From Sulfitobacter sp043557345 (GTDB taxonomy: Bacteria > Pseudomonadota > Alphaproteobacteria > Rhodobacterales > Rhodobacteraceae), in assembly GCF_043557345.1 (NCBI RefSeq), contig NZ_JBIFFV010000005.1, positions 186,001 to 250,000 of the forward strand: a stretch of DNA of 64,000 nucleotides, given 5' to 3'. Positions 41,526 through 51,777 of this stretch are shown here, one piece after another. The notes under the pieces are model-generated. The model did no database searches. It was not told the DNA's origin and was given only the letters and a program-made list of their open reading frames with translations. A program made the position numbers and the translations under genes. Each line of letters begins with the position of its first letter. Within the stretch, counting starts at the first letter, position 1.

Positions 41526-42307
41526 CCGTTGATGCCCGCCAGCGTTTCGAGGGCCGCGTGATCCGTCAGGTCGCAGCGCATCGGGGTGACTGAGACATAG
41601 CCATCAAGGTTGACGCAGGCATCGCTGCCCGGTGCCGTTTGTACGCGTTGATCGCCGCCCTTGATCCACAAAAAGCGGCGGCCCGAGGGCGACAGATGCG
41701 CCTCGGTCGAAAACCCGGTGCCGGGGCGGCGGCCCTGCGGGGCCAGCCGGGTGCCGCGCACATCGGCGGCGGCCACCGGGGGGAAGTTCACGTTATAGAA
41801 GAGCCCGTAGGCCGCGTCTTCCTTGGGGCTGTGGTCCAGAATGCGGCGGCAGGTCTCTGCCCCGTGTTTGGCAGCGGCCTCGAAAGGATCGGCCAGATCG
41901 CGGTTGGCGGGGCCATAGTATTGCGACAGGGCGATGGCGGGCAAACCTTGCAACGCCGCCTCGATCGCACCGCCGAGCGTGCCGGAATAGAGCGCGTTTT
42001 CGGCCGCGTTATTGCCCCGGTTCACGCCGGAGAGCACCAGATCGGGAGGGGCGGCGGTCATCGTGTCGTGGATCGCGGCAAGGACGCAATCGGCGGGAGA
42101 GCCTTCGGTGGCGAAGACGCGGTCGTCCAATTGCGTGATCATCATCGGCTTGGTGTAGCTGATGCAATGTCCCACCCCGGATTGCTCGAACGCCGGTGCC
42201 ACGGTCCAGACCTCGCCCCCGGGCCCGGCGAGTTCCTCGGCGATGGCGCGCAGCACGGCCAGACCGGGTGCGTTGATGCCGTCATCGTTTGTAATCAAAA
42301 TACGCAT
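41522..42307 (-). CDS. surE: 5'/3'-nucleotidase SurE
   Basis: The 261-residue phosphatase hydrolyses nucleoside monophosphates. N-terminal MRILITNDDGINAPGLAVLR holds the metal-binding Asp8-Asp9, and LVLSGVNRGNNAAENALYSGT gives Ser/Asn ligands and the active loop. C-terminal SVTPMRCDLTDHAALETLAGI is as usual. It heads surE-pcm-LytM on the minus strand. Confidence 0.95.
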   Translation of the reverse strand: MRILITNDDGINAPGLAVLRAIAEELAGPGGEVWTVAPAFEQSGVGHCISYTKPMMITQLDDRVFATEGSPADCVLAAIHDTMTAAPPDLVLSGVNRGNNAAENALYSGTLGGAIEAALQGLPAIALSQYYGPANRDLADPFEAAAKHGAETCRRILDHSPKEDAAYGLFYNVNFPPVAAADVRGTRLAPQGRRPGTGFSTEAHLSPSGRRFLWIKGGDQRVQTAPGSDACVNLDGYVSVTPMRCDLTDHAALETLAGING

Positions 42308-42379
42308 GAATGGCCCCTTTTTGCCTTGATAGGCGAGGGGCGGACCGGCGGCAAGCGCAGCGCGCCGGTGCCGCGCGGT

Positions 42380-43033
42380 TCAGGAGGCGGAGTTTTCCGA
42401 CAGTTGCGCCAATACCGCAGCGGCCTGCGTGGCGGTGTCGCTCAGCGCCGCGCGGTCTTCGCCGGGGAAGAAGCGGGCGCGGGTGGCGGTGGGCATCGGC
42501 TCGGGCGTGAGGATATGGACGCGGGGGCCGATCTGCGCGGTCTCGACCTGCCAAGAGGTTGCCAGCGCGATCTGCGCGGCCTTGGTCGCCCCGTAGCTGC
42601 CGAAGAATTTCGTGCCCGCGCGCGGATCGTCAAAGAAGACCGCCGTGCCCTCCGCCCCCAAGAGCGGCGAGACAAAGGTGATCAGCCGCGCGGTGGCGGT
42701 GACGTTTCCGGCGATGGATTTCTCCATATCCTTGGCGTCGATGTGATCGGTCGGCGTCAGCGGGGCCGCGTGAACGGCGCAATGCAGCCACAGGTCGAGC
42801 CCGCCCCAACGGTCATGGATGCCCCGGCAGAGCACGGCCATGGCATCGGCGTTGGTGATGTCCATCGGTGCCAAGGTGGCGCTGCCGCCCTTGGCCTGGA
42901 TACGGTCGTCCAACTCTTCCAATGCGCCGGTCGTGCGACCGACCGCGATGATGTGATGGGTGGGGGCCAAGGCTTCTGCCAATGCAGCCCCAAGGCCGCG
43001 CGACGCGCCGGTGATCAATGCTGTCTTGCTCAT
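42380..43033 (-). CDS. Short-chain dehydrogenase/reductase family protein
   Basis: The 217-residue protein starts MSKTALITGASRGLGAALAEAL with the NADP-type TGxxxGxG motif. DLWLHCAVHAAPL stands at the usual NNAG position (changed to HCAVHA), and YGATKAAQIALA (about 157-168) gives the YxxxK pair (Tyr157, Lys161). The protein is shorter than most SDRs. The substrate is unknown. It lies on the minus strand with a 72-bp gap to surE, so it may share its transcript. Confidence 0.82.
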   Translation of the reverse strand: MSKTALITGASRGLGAALAEALAPTHHIIAVGRTTGALEELDDRIQAKGGSATLAPMDITNADAMAVLCRGIHDRWGGLDLWLHCAVHAAPLTPTDHIDAKDMEKSIAGNVTATARLITFVSPLLGAEGTAVFFDDPRAGTKFFGSYGATKAAQIALATSWQVETAQIGPRVHILTPEPMPTATRARFFPGEDRAALSDTATQAAAVLAQLSENSAS

Positions 43034-43097
43034 GCGCGGGATGTGCACTGCCCCGCGCGGCAGGTCAAGAGGCGCGCGCCGCGCCTCCTTCAAGGTT

Positions 43098-43358
43098 TCA
43101 GCCCTGTGGCAGGCGCAGCACCTGATTGCCGCGACGGCTGGAAAGCACCAGCGTCCCTTGCCCGATGGCAGAGACGATGCCGCCGGCGACCTGATCGCCC
43201 ACTTCGACACGAGAGATTTTGCCGCCACCTTCGCGGATCAGCGCGCCGGGCGTGCTGTCGCTGCCGAAGATGCCGATCAGCGCCGTGCTGGACAGGTCGG
43301 CCTTTTCAGTTGCCAGATCGGAGACTTTCTTAGGGGTCGGGGTCCCATTGCTCGCCAT
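43098..43358 (-). CDS. Small protein with a GspC/PilP-like homology region
   Basis: The 86-residue protein contains LIGIFGSDSTPGALIREGGG, KISRVEVGDQVAGGIVSAIG and GTLVLSSRRGNQVLRLP, which look like the beta-rich HR domain of type II secretion GspC or pilus PilP proteins. There is no signal peptide or membrane anchor, unlike those proteins. No secretion genes are near. Function unknown. The 190 bp upstream (43359-43548) hold no gene or repeat that I can see. Confidence 0.65.
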   Translation of the reverse strand: MASNGTPTPKKVSDLATEKADLSSTALIGIFGSDSTPGALIREGGGKISRVEVGDQVAGGIVSAIGQGTLVLSSRRGNQVLRLPQG

Positions 43359-43548
43359 TGATATGCCTTTCGCCTGTGGTTGCGTTTTGCGCGGCAGTCC
43401 CCCGCGCTCGCAAGGCGTCAGCTAAGCCCTGCCGCATTGCAGCGGAAGGGGGCGTTTTCGGGATGCGCAGGGTTCTGCCAAAGCGTCGGCAATGCTGTGC
43501 CGACGCCCCTGTTGTAACGCTGCGACCTTTCGTAAGGCTTAATTCGGC

Positions 43549-44400
43549 TTAGCCGACGAATGCCTTTTCGACGACGAAATGCTGGGGGTCGGAATTGGCG
43601 CCCTCGGTCAGGCCAAAGCCTTCGAGAATCTCCATAATATCCTTATTGAACCCAAGGCTGCCGCAGACCATGGCGCGGTCATGGGCGGCATTGATCTGGG
43701 GCACGTCCAAATCCGCGAACACGGTGCCATTCTGCAAAAGGTTGGTGATCCGGCCCATCTTGGGGCTCTCTTCGCGGGTGGTGGTCGGGTAATAGCGAAT
43801 CTTGGCGAGGTTTTCCGGGCCAATGAGTTCCTGCATCAGCTCGTCGGCCTTCAGCCCTTCGATCAACTGGCGGCCATACTCAAGCTCCGCCACGTCGCGG
43901 CAGGTGTGGGTGACGATGACCTCGTCGAATTTCTCATAGGTCTCAGGCTCGCGCAGCAGGCTTGCGAAGGGGGCAAAGCCTGTGCCGGTGGCGAACATCC
44001 ACAGCCGGTCGCCGGGCAGCAGCGCGTCATGCACCAGCGTGCCCACGGGTTTGGGCCGCAGGATGATCTGATCGCCGGGCTGGATGTGCTGCAATTTGGA
44101 GGTCAGCGGGCCGTCTTGCACTTTGATCGAGTAGAACTCCAACTCATCGTCCCATGCGGGGGAGGCGATGGAATAGGCGCGCAAGAGCGGTTTTTGCTTG
44201 CCCGTCTCGGGATGCGGGTCGCCCATCAGGCCGATCATCACGAATTCGCCCGAGCGGAACCGCAGGCTTGCAGGCCGGGTCACCCGGAACGAGAACAGCT
44301 GATCGGTCCAGTGCGTGACCGAGGTCACGGTCTGGGCGTCGGGCAATGTCGGGACGGGCTTGGCGGCGGTTTGGTTCACTGTGCTCTGCTCGGTCATCAT
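43549..44400 (-). CDS. fpr: Ferredoxin--NADP+ reductase
   Basis: The 283-residue FAD enzyme exchanges electrons between NADPH and ferredoxin or flavodoxin. The FAD motif LLRAYSIASPAWDDELEFYS is near residue 75, NADP site MFATGTGFAPFASLLREPE near 130, and the C-terminus FVVEKAFVG is typical of the bacterial FPR-I type. A second ATG lies one codon in. It is 65 bp after DUF934 in the sulfur operon orientation and may supply reduced ferredoxin to CysI, which is inference. Confidence 0.93.
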   Translation of the reverse strand: MMTEQSTVNQTAAKPVPTLPDAQTVTSVTHWTDQLFSFRVTRPASLRFRSGEFVMIGLMGDPHPETGKQKPLLRAYSIASPAWDDELEFYSIKVQDGPLTSKLQHIQPGDQIILRPKPVGTLVHDALLPGDRLWMFATGTGFAPFASLLREPETYEKFDEVIVTHTCRDVAELEYGRQLIEGLKADELMQELIGPENLAKIRYYPTTTREESPKMGRITNLLQNGTVFADLDVPQINAAHDRAMVCGSLGFNKDIMEILEGFGLTEGANSDPQHFVVEKAFVG

Positions 44401-44465
44401 GGTTTCCGCAAATCGGGTTGCGGCCTCTACTTATGGCAAGGAAGGGGGGAGGGCAATGAAACGGC

Positions 44466-44897
44466 CTATTTGGCCGCGGTCGCCGGTCCGGATGCGGCAC
44501 CGCGCAGGCGGGACTGATAGTCATGCGCCTGCCAATCGGCGCGGGCGCGCCACTGGTCCTCAGGCTGGCGGGCGGCCAGGTCTTCGTCGATCTCGACCTC
44601 ATCGAACCCGGCGCGGCGGGCCATGGCGTATTGATCGGCCAGCACATGCCCGCGGGCGCGCAGGCGGCCCTTGTAGCCGCGCAGGCGCAGGACACGGGCG
44701 ATGGTAAAGCCGCGCCCATCCGCGAAAGAGGGGAAGTCGACGCGGATCATCTCAAGCGCCGGGGTCAGCGTGAGGGCATGGGCATCGGCGTCAGAGGCCA
44801 GATCGACGGCGCGGCAATCGTTCGCGGCGCCCTCCTCGCAATAGCCCTGGGTCCAGTCGTCGGCGGTGAAGCCTGTGTCGGTGACGAGTACGCTCAT
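44466..44897 (-). CDS. DUF934 family protein of the sulfite reduction operon
   Basis: The 143-residue protein begins MSVLVTDTGFTADDWTQGYC and contains IRVDFPSFADGRGFTIARVL and RARGHVLADQYAMARRAGFDEVEI, the DUF934 pattern. This family is regularly found after cysI/cysH, so a role in sulfite reduction is accepted by context but has no defined chemistry that I know of. AGGAGACAAATC is the ribosome binding site. It overlaps the cysH stop by four bases. Confidence 0.9.
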   Translation of the reverse strand: MSVLVTDTGFTADDWTQGYCEEGAANDCRAVDLASDADAHALTLTPALEMIRVDFPSFADGRGFTIARVLRLRGYKGRLRARGHVLADQYAMARRAGFDEVEIDEDLAARQPEDQWRARADWQAHDYQSRLRGAASGPATAAK

Positions 44898-45674
44898 GAT
44901 TTGTCTCCTGTTCGGACCACTTTGCCGTTCACAAAATGGATGCCGCATTCTTCTTTGTTCTGATCGCGCCAGCGTCCGGCGCGCGGGTCTTCGCCCGGGG
45001 CCACGGGCGAGGTGCAGGGCGCGCAGCCGATCGAAGGGTAGCCCTTGGCCACCAGCGGATGCCGGGGCAGGCGGTTTTCGGTGATGTAATCGCTCACATC
45101 GGAATTGGCCCAATAGGCCAACGGGTTCACCTTGATGCGCGGCGCGGCACCGTCTTCGGGGACTTCGACCTCGAAAAACTCCAAGGCCGCGCGGCTGCCC
45201 GATTGAAAACGTTTGCGCCCGGTGATCCAGCCGTCATAGCCCGCCAGCGCGTTTTGCAGGGGCCGGGTCTTGCGCAGGGCGCAGCAGGCGTCGGTGTCAT
45301 ATTGATGCAGCGTGCCACCGGGATCCTGTGCTGCGATCTCTTCGCTGCGCAGGGTGGTGACATTGCGCAGGCCGAGGCGTTCGCTCAGTTCCTGCTGGTA
45401 GACGAGGGTTTCGGCAAAGAGCATCTCGGTGTCGATAAAGAGCACCGGGATATCGCGCGATACCATGGATACGAGGTGCAAGAGCGCCACCGATTCCGCG
45501 CCAAAGCTGGAGACGAGGGTGAGGTTCTCGATCTCAGCATCGGCGCGGCGGATCACATCCGTCGCCCCGTGGTGGCGCAACTCGGCGTTGAGCCGTGCCA
45601 CCTTTTCCTCGACCGCGCGCAGCCCCTCGGGGGGCGGCGCATCGGTATTTGAGAAAGGATGAAGTTCAGGGGTG

Positions 45675-45685
<11 letters not shown>
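44894..45685 (-). CDS. cysH: Assimilatory adenylyl-sulfate (APS) reductase
   Basis: The 263-residue thioredoxin-dependent reductase turns APS into sulfite. Cys134-Cys135 (DACCALRK) and Cys221/Cys224 (GCAPCTSP) form the [4Fe-4S] site typical of APS rather than PAPS reductases, and Cys247 in KEECGIH is the catalytic cysteine. LVSSFGAESVALLHL is the sulfate-binding P-loop-like stretch. The start lies inside the cysI 3' end (11-bp overlap). Confidence 0.94.
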
Positions 45686-47350
<1,665 letters not shown>

Positions 47351-47351
<1 letters not shown>

Positions 47352-47647
47352 CAGACGGTCTCCTGTTTGCCGTGGGCGTAGTTCGAGGGGCCGGTGGCGC
47401 GGAACTCTTCGCGGAAATGGGTGGGGCGGGGGACGCCCGCGTCGGGGGCCACATCGGCGAGGTAGACGCCGACGACCAAGTCTTGTTGGCTCAGCGCGTC
47501 GATCAGGCGCAGGTCGGCGTCGGCCTCATCGGTGAGGACTTCGGCCTCGCTGAGTTTGCGGGTCCAGCCGGTGGCGGTTTGATAGACGACATCGCCTTCG
47601 AGTAGCGCATTGGCGGTGATGACCTTGGGGGTGAAGGGTTTGGGCAT
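47351..47647 (-). CDS. DUF2849 family small protein
   Basis: The 98-residue protein (MPKPFTPKVITANALLEGDV ... HGKQETV) matches the DUF2849 family always seen between siroheme synthase and sulfite reductase genes in alphaproteobacteria. It is coupled to cysI by TGATG and follows cysG by one base. It has no cysteine or membrane segment. A role as CysI partner or siroheme carrier is speculative. Confidence 0.88.
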
Positions 47648-47648
47648 G

Positions 47649-49043
47649 TCAGCCCAGCTCCTCTAGCGGGGTTTCGGTGGCAACTTGGACGGCGGCGCGT
47701 GGGGCGAGGCCGTAGAAGGTGAGCGCGGGGCCAGTCATTTCGGCATTGGCCAGATCGCGCGGCAGATCGTTCAGCGTGGTCGCCAGCACCCGCTGATCAG
47801 CGCGCGAGGCGTTTTCGATCACGGTGACGGGGGTGGCGCGGTCGGCGCCATGCATCAGCAGGCGGCCTTGGACGAAACGGGCGGATTTCTTGCCCATATA
47901 GATCGCGGCGACCTCGTTGGGGCGCGCGAGGGCGGCCCAGTCGTGATCGGCGAAACCCTTCATGTCATGCCCCGTGAGGAAGCGGACCGAGGCATTGCGG
48001 CCCCGTTTGGTCAGGCTTTGCCCGATGCCCGCCACGGCGGCGGAGGCGGCGGTGATGCCGGGCACGATGTGCCAGCCGATGCCATGGGCGTCGACCGTGT
48101 CGATCTCTTCGTCGAGACGGCCAAAGACCGTGGCATCGCCGGATTTCAACCGCACCACCTGCGCGCCGCTTTGCGCGTGTTCGACCAGCAGGGCGTTGAT
48201 GTGCTCTTGGGCCGTGGAGGGGCCGAAACCCTCTTTGCCAACATCGATCATCAGCGCCTCGCGGCGGGCGAGTTCGAGAATTTCGGGGCTGATCAGACGG
48301 TCGTAGATCACCACATCGGCCTCATCCAACGCGCGGCGGGCCTTGAGCGTCAGCAGTTCCGGGTCGCCCGGGCCGCCGCCGACAAAGGCCACATGGCCTG
48401 CGCGGGCTTTGCGGGTGAGATGGGTGTGCAGCAGGGTTTTCAGCGCCGGGCGCACGGTGTCCTTGCCCTCGGCCATGGCGCGGGGGCCGGTGGCGAAATA
48501 ATACTCCCGCCAGAAATCACGGCGCGCGCGGCCCATGGGCAGGGCATCGGCCAGCTTGCGAAAGCCTTTGCCGATGCGCGCCAGCGGGCCGAGGGTGACG
48601 GGCAGACGCTCTTCCAGATCGGCCTTGATCGCGCGGGCCAGCACCGGGGCCGCGCCTTCGGTGCCGATGGCCACGGTCACGGGATCACGGTCGACGATGG
48701 CGGGGGTGATGAATTCGCTGTCATGCAGGTTGTCGACGATGTTGACCAGCACGCCCGCCGCATGGGCCAGCGCGGCATTTTCGGCATCCAGCGCGTCATC
48801 CTCATCCGCTGCGTAGAACAGCCGCGCGCCGGGCAGGTCGGCGGTGGTGAGGGGGCGGCGGTGCAGGGTGAGCTTTCCTGCCGCCTGCCAGTCGACGATC
48901 TCTGCTGCCGGGTCGGGGGCGAAGACATGCAGTGCCGCTTGGGTTTTCATCAGCAGACGCAGCTTGGCCAGCGCGGCTTCGCCGCCGCCGGAAAGAAGGA
49001 TCTTTTGCCCGCGGGTGGCGAGGAAGATGGGAAAGTGATCCAT
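47649..49043 (-). CDS. cysG: Siroheme synthase (multifunctional CysG)
   Basis: The 464-residue protein fuses precorrin-2 dehydrogenase/ferrochelatase (N-terminal, NAD motif LSGGGEAALAK near residue 17) with uroporphyrinogen-III C-methyltransferase (C-terminal, VAFVGGGPGDPELLTLKARR, VVRLKSGDATVFGR, VPGITAASAAVAGIG). It makes the siroheme needed by CysI. It heads the sulfur operon and is divergent from the Lrp-family regulator. Confidence 0.95.
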   Translation of the reverse strand: MDHFPIFLATRGQKILLSGGGEAALAKLRLLMKTQAALHVFAPDPAAEIVDWQAAGKLTLHRRPLTTADLPGARLFYAADEDDALDAENAALAHAAGVLVNIVDNLHDSEFITPAIVDRDPVTVAIGTEGAAPVLARAIKADLEERLPVTLGPLARIGKGFRKLADALPMGRARRDFWREYYFATGPRAMAEGKDTVRPALKTLLHTHLTRKARAGHVAFVGGGPGDPELLTLKARRALDEADVVIYDRLISPEILELARREALMIDVGKEGFGPSTAQEHINALLVEHAQSGAQVVRLKSGDATVFGRLDEEIDTVDAHGIGWHIVPGITAASAAVAGIGQSLTKRGRNASVRFLTGHDMKGFADHDWAALARPNEVAAIYMGKKSARFVQGRLLMHGADRATPVTVIENASRADQRVLATTLNDLPRDLANAEMTGPALTFYGLAPRAAVQVATETPLEELG

Positions 49044-49082
49044 GATGCGCCCTGTATTCTGTTTGACGTGACCTCTTATATA

Positions 49083-49093
49083 GGAAATATTCC
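49083..49093. promoter_or_regulatory. AT-rich palindrome between cysG and the Lrp-family gene
   Basis: GGAA-ATA-TTCC sits in an AT-rich stretch (TCTTATATAGGAAATATTCC) about 40 bp upstream of cysG and 95 bp upstream of the regulator. Lrp-type proteins bind AT-rich imperfect palindromes, so this is a candidate operator. Confidence 0.4.
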
Positions 49094-49187
49094 CGATAAT
49101 TGGCTATATGCTGGCGCAGATAAGAACATGTGTTCGCTTTGGTCGCAGGTTGAGTATGAACGTCCTGCCGGGACGAGAGAGAAGAGA

Positions 49188-49649
49188 ATGACTGTCCGAA
49201 TTGATGAGACCGACCGGAAGATTTTGGCGCAGCTGCAACGGGATGCGAGCCAATCGCTGGACGATATCGCCCGTGAAGTGGGGTCTTCAAAAACGCCGGT
49301 GTGGAATCGGATACGCAAGCTGCGCGAAGCCGGGGTGATTGGCCAGCAGACCGTCGTGCTGGATTCCGAAGCGCTCGGGTTCGAGGCCTGCTTCTTTGTC
49401 CTGATCCGCACGTCCGAGCATGAGGCGGCCTGGCAGGCGGCGTTTTTGCAGGCGTTGAAAGACCGGCCCGAGGTGCAGGAGGCGCACCGTCTGGCGGGGG
49501 ATATCGACTATATCCTGAAGGTGCGGGTCAAGAACGCGCGGGCCTATGACGTCTTTTATCAGGCGCTGATTTCAGAGGTGAAGGTGCATAACGTCACCGC
49601 GCTTTTGTCGATGGAAGAGATCAAATCGACGACGATGCTGCCGCTGTAA
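49188..49649 (+). CDS. Lrp/AsnC family transcriptional regulator
   Basis: The 153-residue protein has an N-terminal winged helix (MTVRIDETDRKILAQLQRDA, SLDDIAREVGSSKTPVWNRIRKLREAGVI) and a C-terminal RAM ligand domain (AFLQALKDRPEVQEAHRLAG, DYILKVRV). GAGAGAGAAGAGA precedes the ATG. Its divergent position opposite cysG suggests control of the sulfur operon, perhaps in response to a sulfur amino acid; this is inference. Confidence 0.92.
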   Translation: MTVRIDETDRKILAQLQRDASQSLDDIAREVGSSKTPVWNRIRKLREAGVIGQQTVVLDSEALGFEACFFVLIRTSEHEAAWQAAFLQALKDRPEVQEAHRLAGDIDYILKVRVKNARAYDVFYQALISEVKVHNVTALLSMEEIKSTTMLPL

Positions 49650-49653
49650 GAGG

Positions 49654-49683
49654 GCGGGGCGGCAGGAGCCTCCGCCGCCCCGC
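49654..49683. terminator. Stem-loop between the Lrp-family gene and tpiA
   Basis: GCGGGGCGGC (49654-49663) pairs with GCCGCCCCGC (49674-49683) between two converging genes. No T-run on either side, so it is a weak terminator candidate. Confidence 0.5.
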
Positions 49684-49689
49684 ATTGGC

Positions 49690-50439
49690 TTAGGACCGGG
49701 CCAGGGCCGCAACGATGGGCGCGAAATCCTCGGCCTTGAGGCTGGCCCCGCCGACCAGCGCGCCATCGACGTTTTCGACCGCGAAGATTTCGACCGCATT
49801 CGCGGCCTTTACCGAACCGCCGTAAAGCAGGGGGAGCGCATTGCCGATCTCCGCGCCGAAACGGTCGATCAGGCGGGTGCGGATGAAATCATGCACCTCT
49901 TTGATCTGCGCAATGCTGGGGACTTTGCCGGTGCCGATGGCCCAAATCGGCTCATAGGCGATCACCGTGTTCCCGGCCTCCACGGCATCGGGGAGTGACC
50001 CGTCGAGCTGCGCGCCGATAATATCGAGGGTCTGGCCCGCGTCCCGCTCCGCCTCGCTTTCGCCGATGCAGATGATGGCGGTGAGACCGGCACCCCATGC
50101 GGCAACAGCCTTGGCTTGCACATCGGCATCGGTCTCGCGGTGGGCATCGCGGCGCTCGGAATGGCCGAGGATCACATGGCTGGCCCCGCTGTCGGCAACC
50201 ATCGCGGCGGAGATATCGCCAGTGTAGGCGCCCGCTTCTTCAGCATGGCAATCCTGTGCGCCGATTTTGATCGGGGTGCCGTGGGTGGCGTCGGTGGCGC
50301 GGAAGAGGAGGGTGCTGGGCGGGCAGATCACGACCTGCGGCGGGTTTTCGGGCAGGCCGGTGGCAAGGCTGTGAAGCTCTGTCAGCGCGGCGGCGGTGCC
50401 GTTCATTTTCCAGTTGCCGGCGGCGATTTTGGGGCGCAT
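49690..50439 (-). CDS. tpiA: Triosephosphate isomerase
   Basis: The 249-residue TIM-barrel enzyme interconverts dihydroxyacetone phosphate and glyceraldehyde 3-phosphate. N-terminal KIAAGNWKMNGT has the catalytic Lys, SHVILGHSERRDAHRE the catalytic His, and VIAYEPIWAIGTG the catalytic Glu. The phosphate loop LYGGSVKAANA is present. Length is normal. It stands alone. Confidence 0.96.
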   Translation of the reverse strand: MRPKIAAGNWKMNGTAAALTELHSLATGLPENPPQVVICPPSTLLFRATDATHGTPIKIGAQDCHAEEAGAYTGDISAAMVADSGASHVILGHSERRDAHRETDADVQAKAVAAWGAGLTAIICIGESEAERDAGQTLDIIGAQLDGSLPDAVEAGNTVIAYEPIWAIGTGKVPSIAQIKEVHDFIRTRLIDRFGAEIGNALPLLYGGSVKAANAVEIFAVENVDGALVGGASLKAEDFAPIVAALARS

Positions 50440-50522
50440 CGGTTCCGTCCTGATCTGTTTACGTTGTCAGATCAGTTCGCAGGCCCGTGGCCTCGCGTCA
50501 AGGCCGGGGCAGATCGGCGCGC

Positions 50523-50888
50523 TTACTTCGCGCCAAGGCTTTCGTCGAATTTAATCGATTCGCCGCACCCGCAGGCTTCGGTCACATTGGGATTGCGGAA
50601 TTTGAAACCGGATTCGAGCAGCGTTGTCTCATAGTCGATCTCGGTGCCGAAGAGGAACATCTGCGCCATGGGGGCGATCATCACCCGCGCTCCGTCTTGT
50701 TCGACCACCTCATCATTGGGGTCGGTCGCTTCGACGTATTCCATGGTGTATTCCATGCCCGCACAGCCGCCTTTCTTGACGCCAATGCGCAGCCCGGCGT
50801 GGCCCGCCGATTGCATCAACTTCGCAATCTGGCCAGCGGCTTTGGGGGTCATGGTAACGGCTTGCTTGCCGGGAATGCCAAACATCAC
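50523..50888 (-). CDS. A-type iron-sulfur cluster carrier (ErpA/SufA-like)
   Basis: The 121-residue protein has the A-type fold with the three cysteines: KKGGCAGMEYTMEYV and TEACGCGESIKFDE. It can receive Fe-S clusters and pass them to target enzymes, such as complex I subunits. Start ATG 50888 or the next codon ATG. It is not beside other suf genes here, though a SufT-like gene lies 3 kb away. Confidence 0.92.
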   Translation of the reverse strand: MMFGIPGKQAVTMTPKAAGQIAKLMQSAGHAGLRIGVKKGGCAGMEYTMEYVEATDPNDEVVEQDGARVMIAPMAQMFLFGTEIDYETTLLESGFKFRNPNVTEACGCGESIKFDESLGAK

Positions 50889-50938
50889 AAATCTCCTCTG
50901 CGGCCAAGATAGGGGTGCCGCGCGGCGATCTCAAGCCG

Positions 50939-51652
50939 TCAGAAGGAATTGATTGCGGCCTTGGTGGCGAAGGCAGCGATGAGCGCCCAGCCGAAAGAGG
51001 CAAGCGTGCCGATGATCACATATTCGCTGATCTTCTGGTTCTTTTTCACGGTGTCGAAACGCAGGATCGACTTTGCCGCGATGAGAAATCCGATGCCCGC
51101 AGGCTCGCCGACCATGACCATCAGAAAGATCAATGCGCGTTCCAGCAGGCCGATCATCCGGCCTGCATTCTCCAGCCCATCCGGTTGGGCCTGTTCCTTG
51201 TGCGGCAGCATCAAGCCGCCCACGGCGGGACCGCCTGCGAGCGTTGCAGTGACCAGCCCCGCGATGAACAGGGCAGGTGGGATCAGCGTGCTGCTATGGC
51301 TGGCCCAGAGGCCGCTGGCAAAAGCATCGGGTAGGAAGAAGACAAAGATCGCGATGCTAACCAGATGCGCGATCTGGTCGCTAAGGTAGGGCCAGAGCCG
51401 GTCGCGCTGCCGCTCTGGCACGGCGTAGGTCTTGACCGCGTCGATCGCGATATGGGCGAGGGCCAGCAATGCGGCGGGGATCAGGCTGCCGCCGAGGGCC
51501 AGCGTCGTCAGGCCAAAGACGATAGCGCCGTGCAGGAATAGCACCCCCGGCTTGCGCTTGGCTGCGACCATCGCATTGGTTTGAAACACGAAATCAGCCA
51601 GAAGGTGAGCGATCAGGCAAGCGAGAGCGGTGGCGATGGCCTGTTCGGTCAT
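50939..51652 (-). CDS. DUF3307 family membrane protein
   Basis: The 237-residue protein has about five or six membrane segments. The N-terminal motif CLIAHLLADFVFQTNAMVA (His15, Asp19, Gln23) and a second ALAHIAIDAVKTYAV stretch are the DUF3307 signature and may hold a metal or polar active site in the membrane. The gene follows the SatD-like gene on the same strand with a 113-bp AT-rich gap containing two inverted repeats. The pair recurs in other bacteria as far as I recall. Function unknown. Confidence 0.85.
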   Translation of the reverse strand: MTEQAIATALACLIAHLLADFVFQTNAMVAAKRKPGVLFLHGAIVFGLTTLALGGSLIPAALLALAHIAIDAVKTYAVPERQRDRLWPYLSDQIAHLVSIAIFVFFLPDAFASGLWASHSSTLIPPALFIAGLVTATLAGGPAVGGLMLPHKEQAQPDGLENAGRMIGLLERALIFLMVMVGEPAGIGFLIAAKSILRFDTVKKNQKISEYVIIGTLASFGWALIAAFATKAAINSF

Positions 51653-51730
51653 GGAAATCCCGTTTGGTGTGAATGCTTACTATTTGAAAAGCTATGGCGG
51701 GCTGGGGCAAGTGCTTTGTTGTGAATTTAA

Positions 51731-51748
51731 ACAGCCTTATTTGGCTGT
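51731..51748. promoter_or_regulatory. Inverted repeat site 1 upstream of DUF3307
   Basis: ACAGCC-TTATTT-GGCTGT has perfect 6-bp arms. On the minus strand it lies between possible -35 (TTTACA, 51746-51751) and -10 (TAAATT, 51724-51729) boxes with a 16-bp spacer, so a bound protein would block that promoter. A near copy lies 29 bp away. Confidence 0.6.
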
Positions 51749-51759
51749 AAAATATGATA

Positions 51760-51777
51760 ACAGCCTTATATGGCTGA
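51760..51777. promoter_or_regulatory. Inverted repeat site 2 overlapping the end of the SatD-like gene
   Basis: ACAGCC-TTATAT-GGCTGA differs from site 1 at two positions. It overlaps the SatD-like stop codon and its last codons. The 29-bp centre-to-centre distance and shared CAGCCTTATwTGGCTG core suggest one regulator binding both. Confidence 0.6.
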
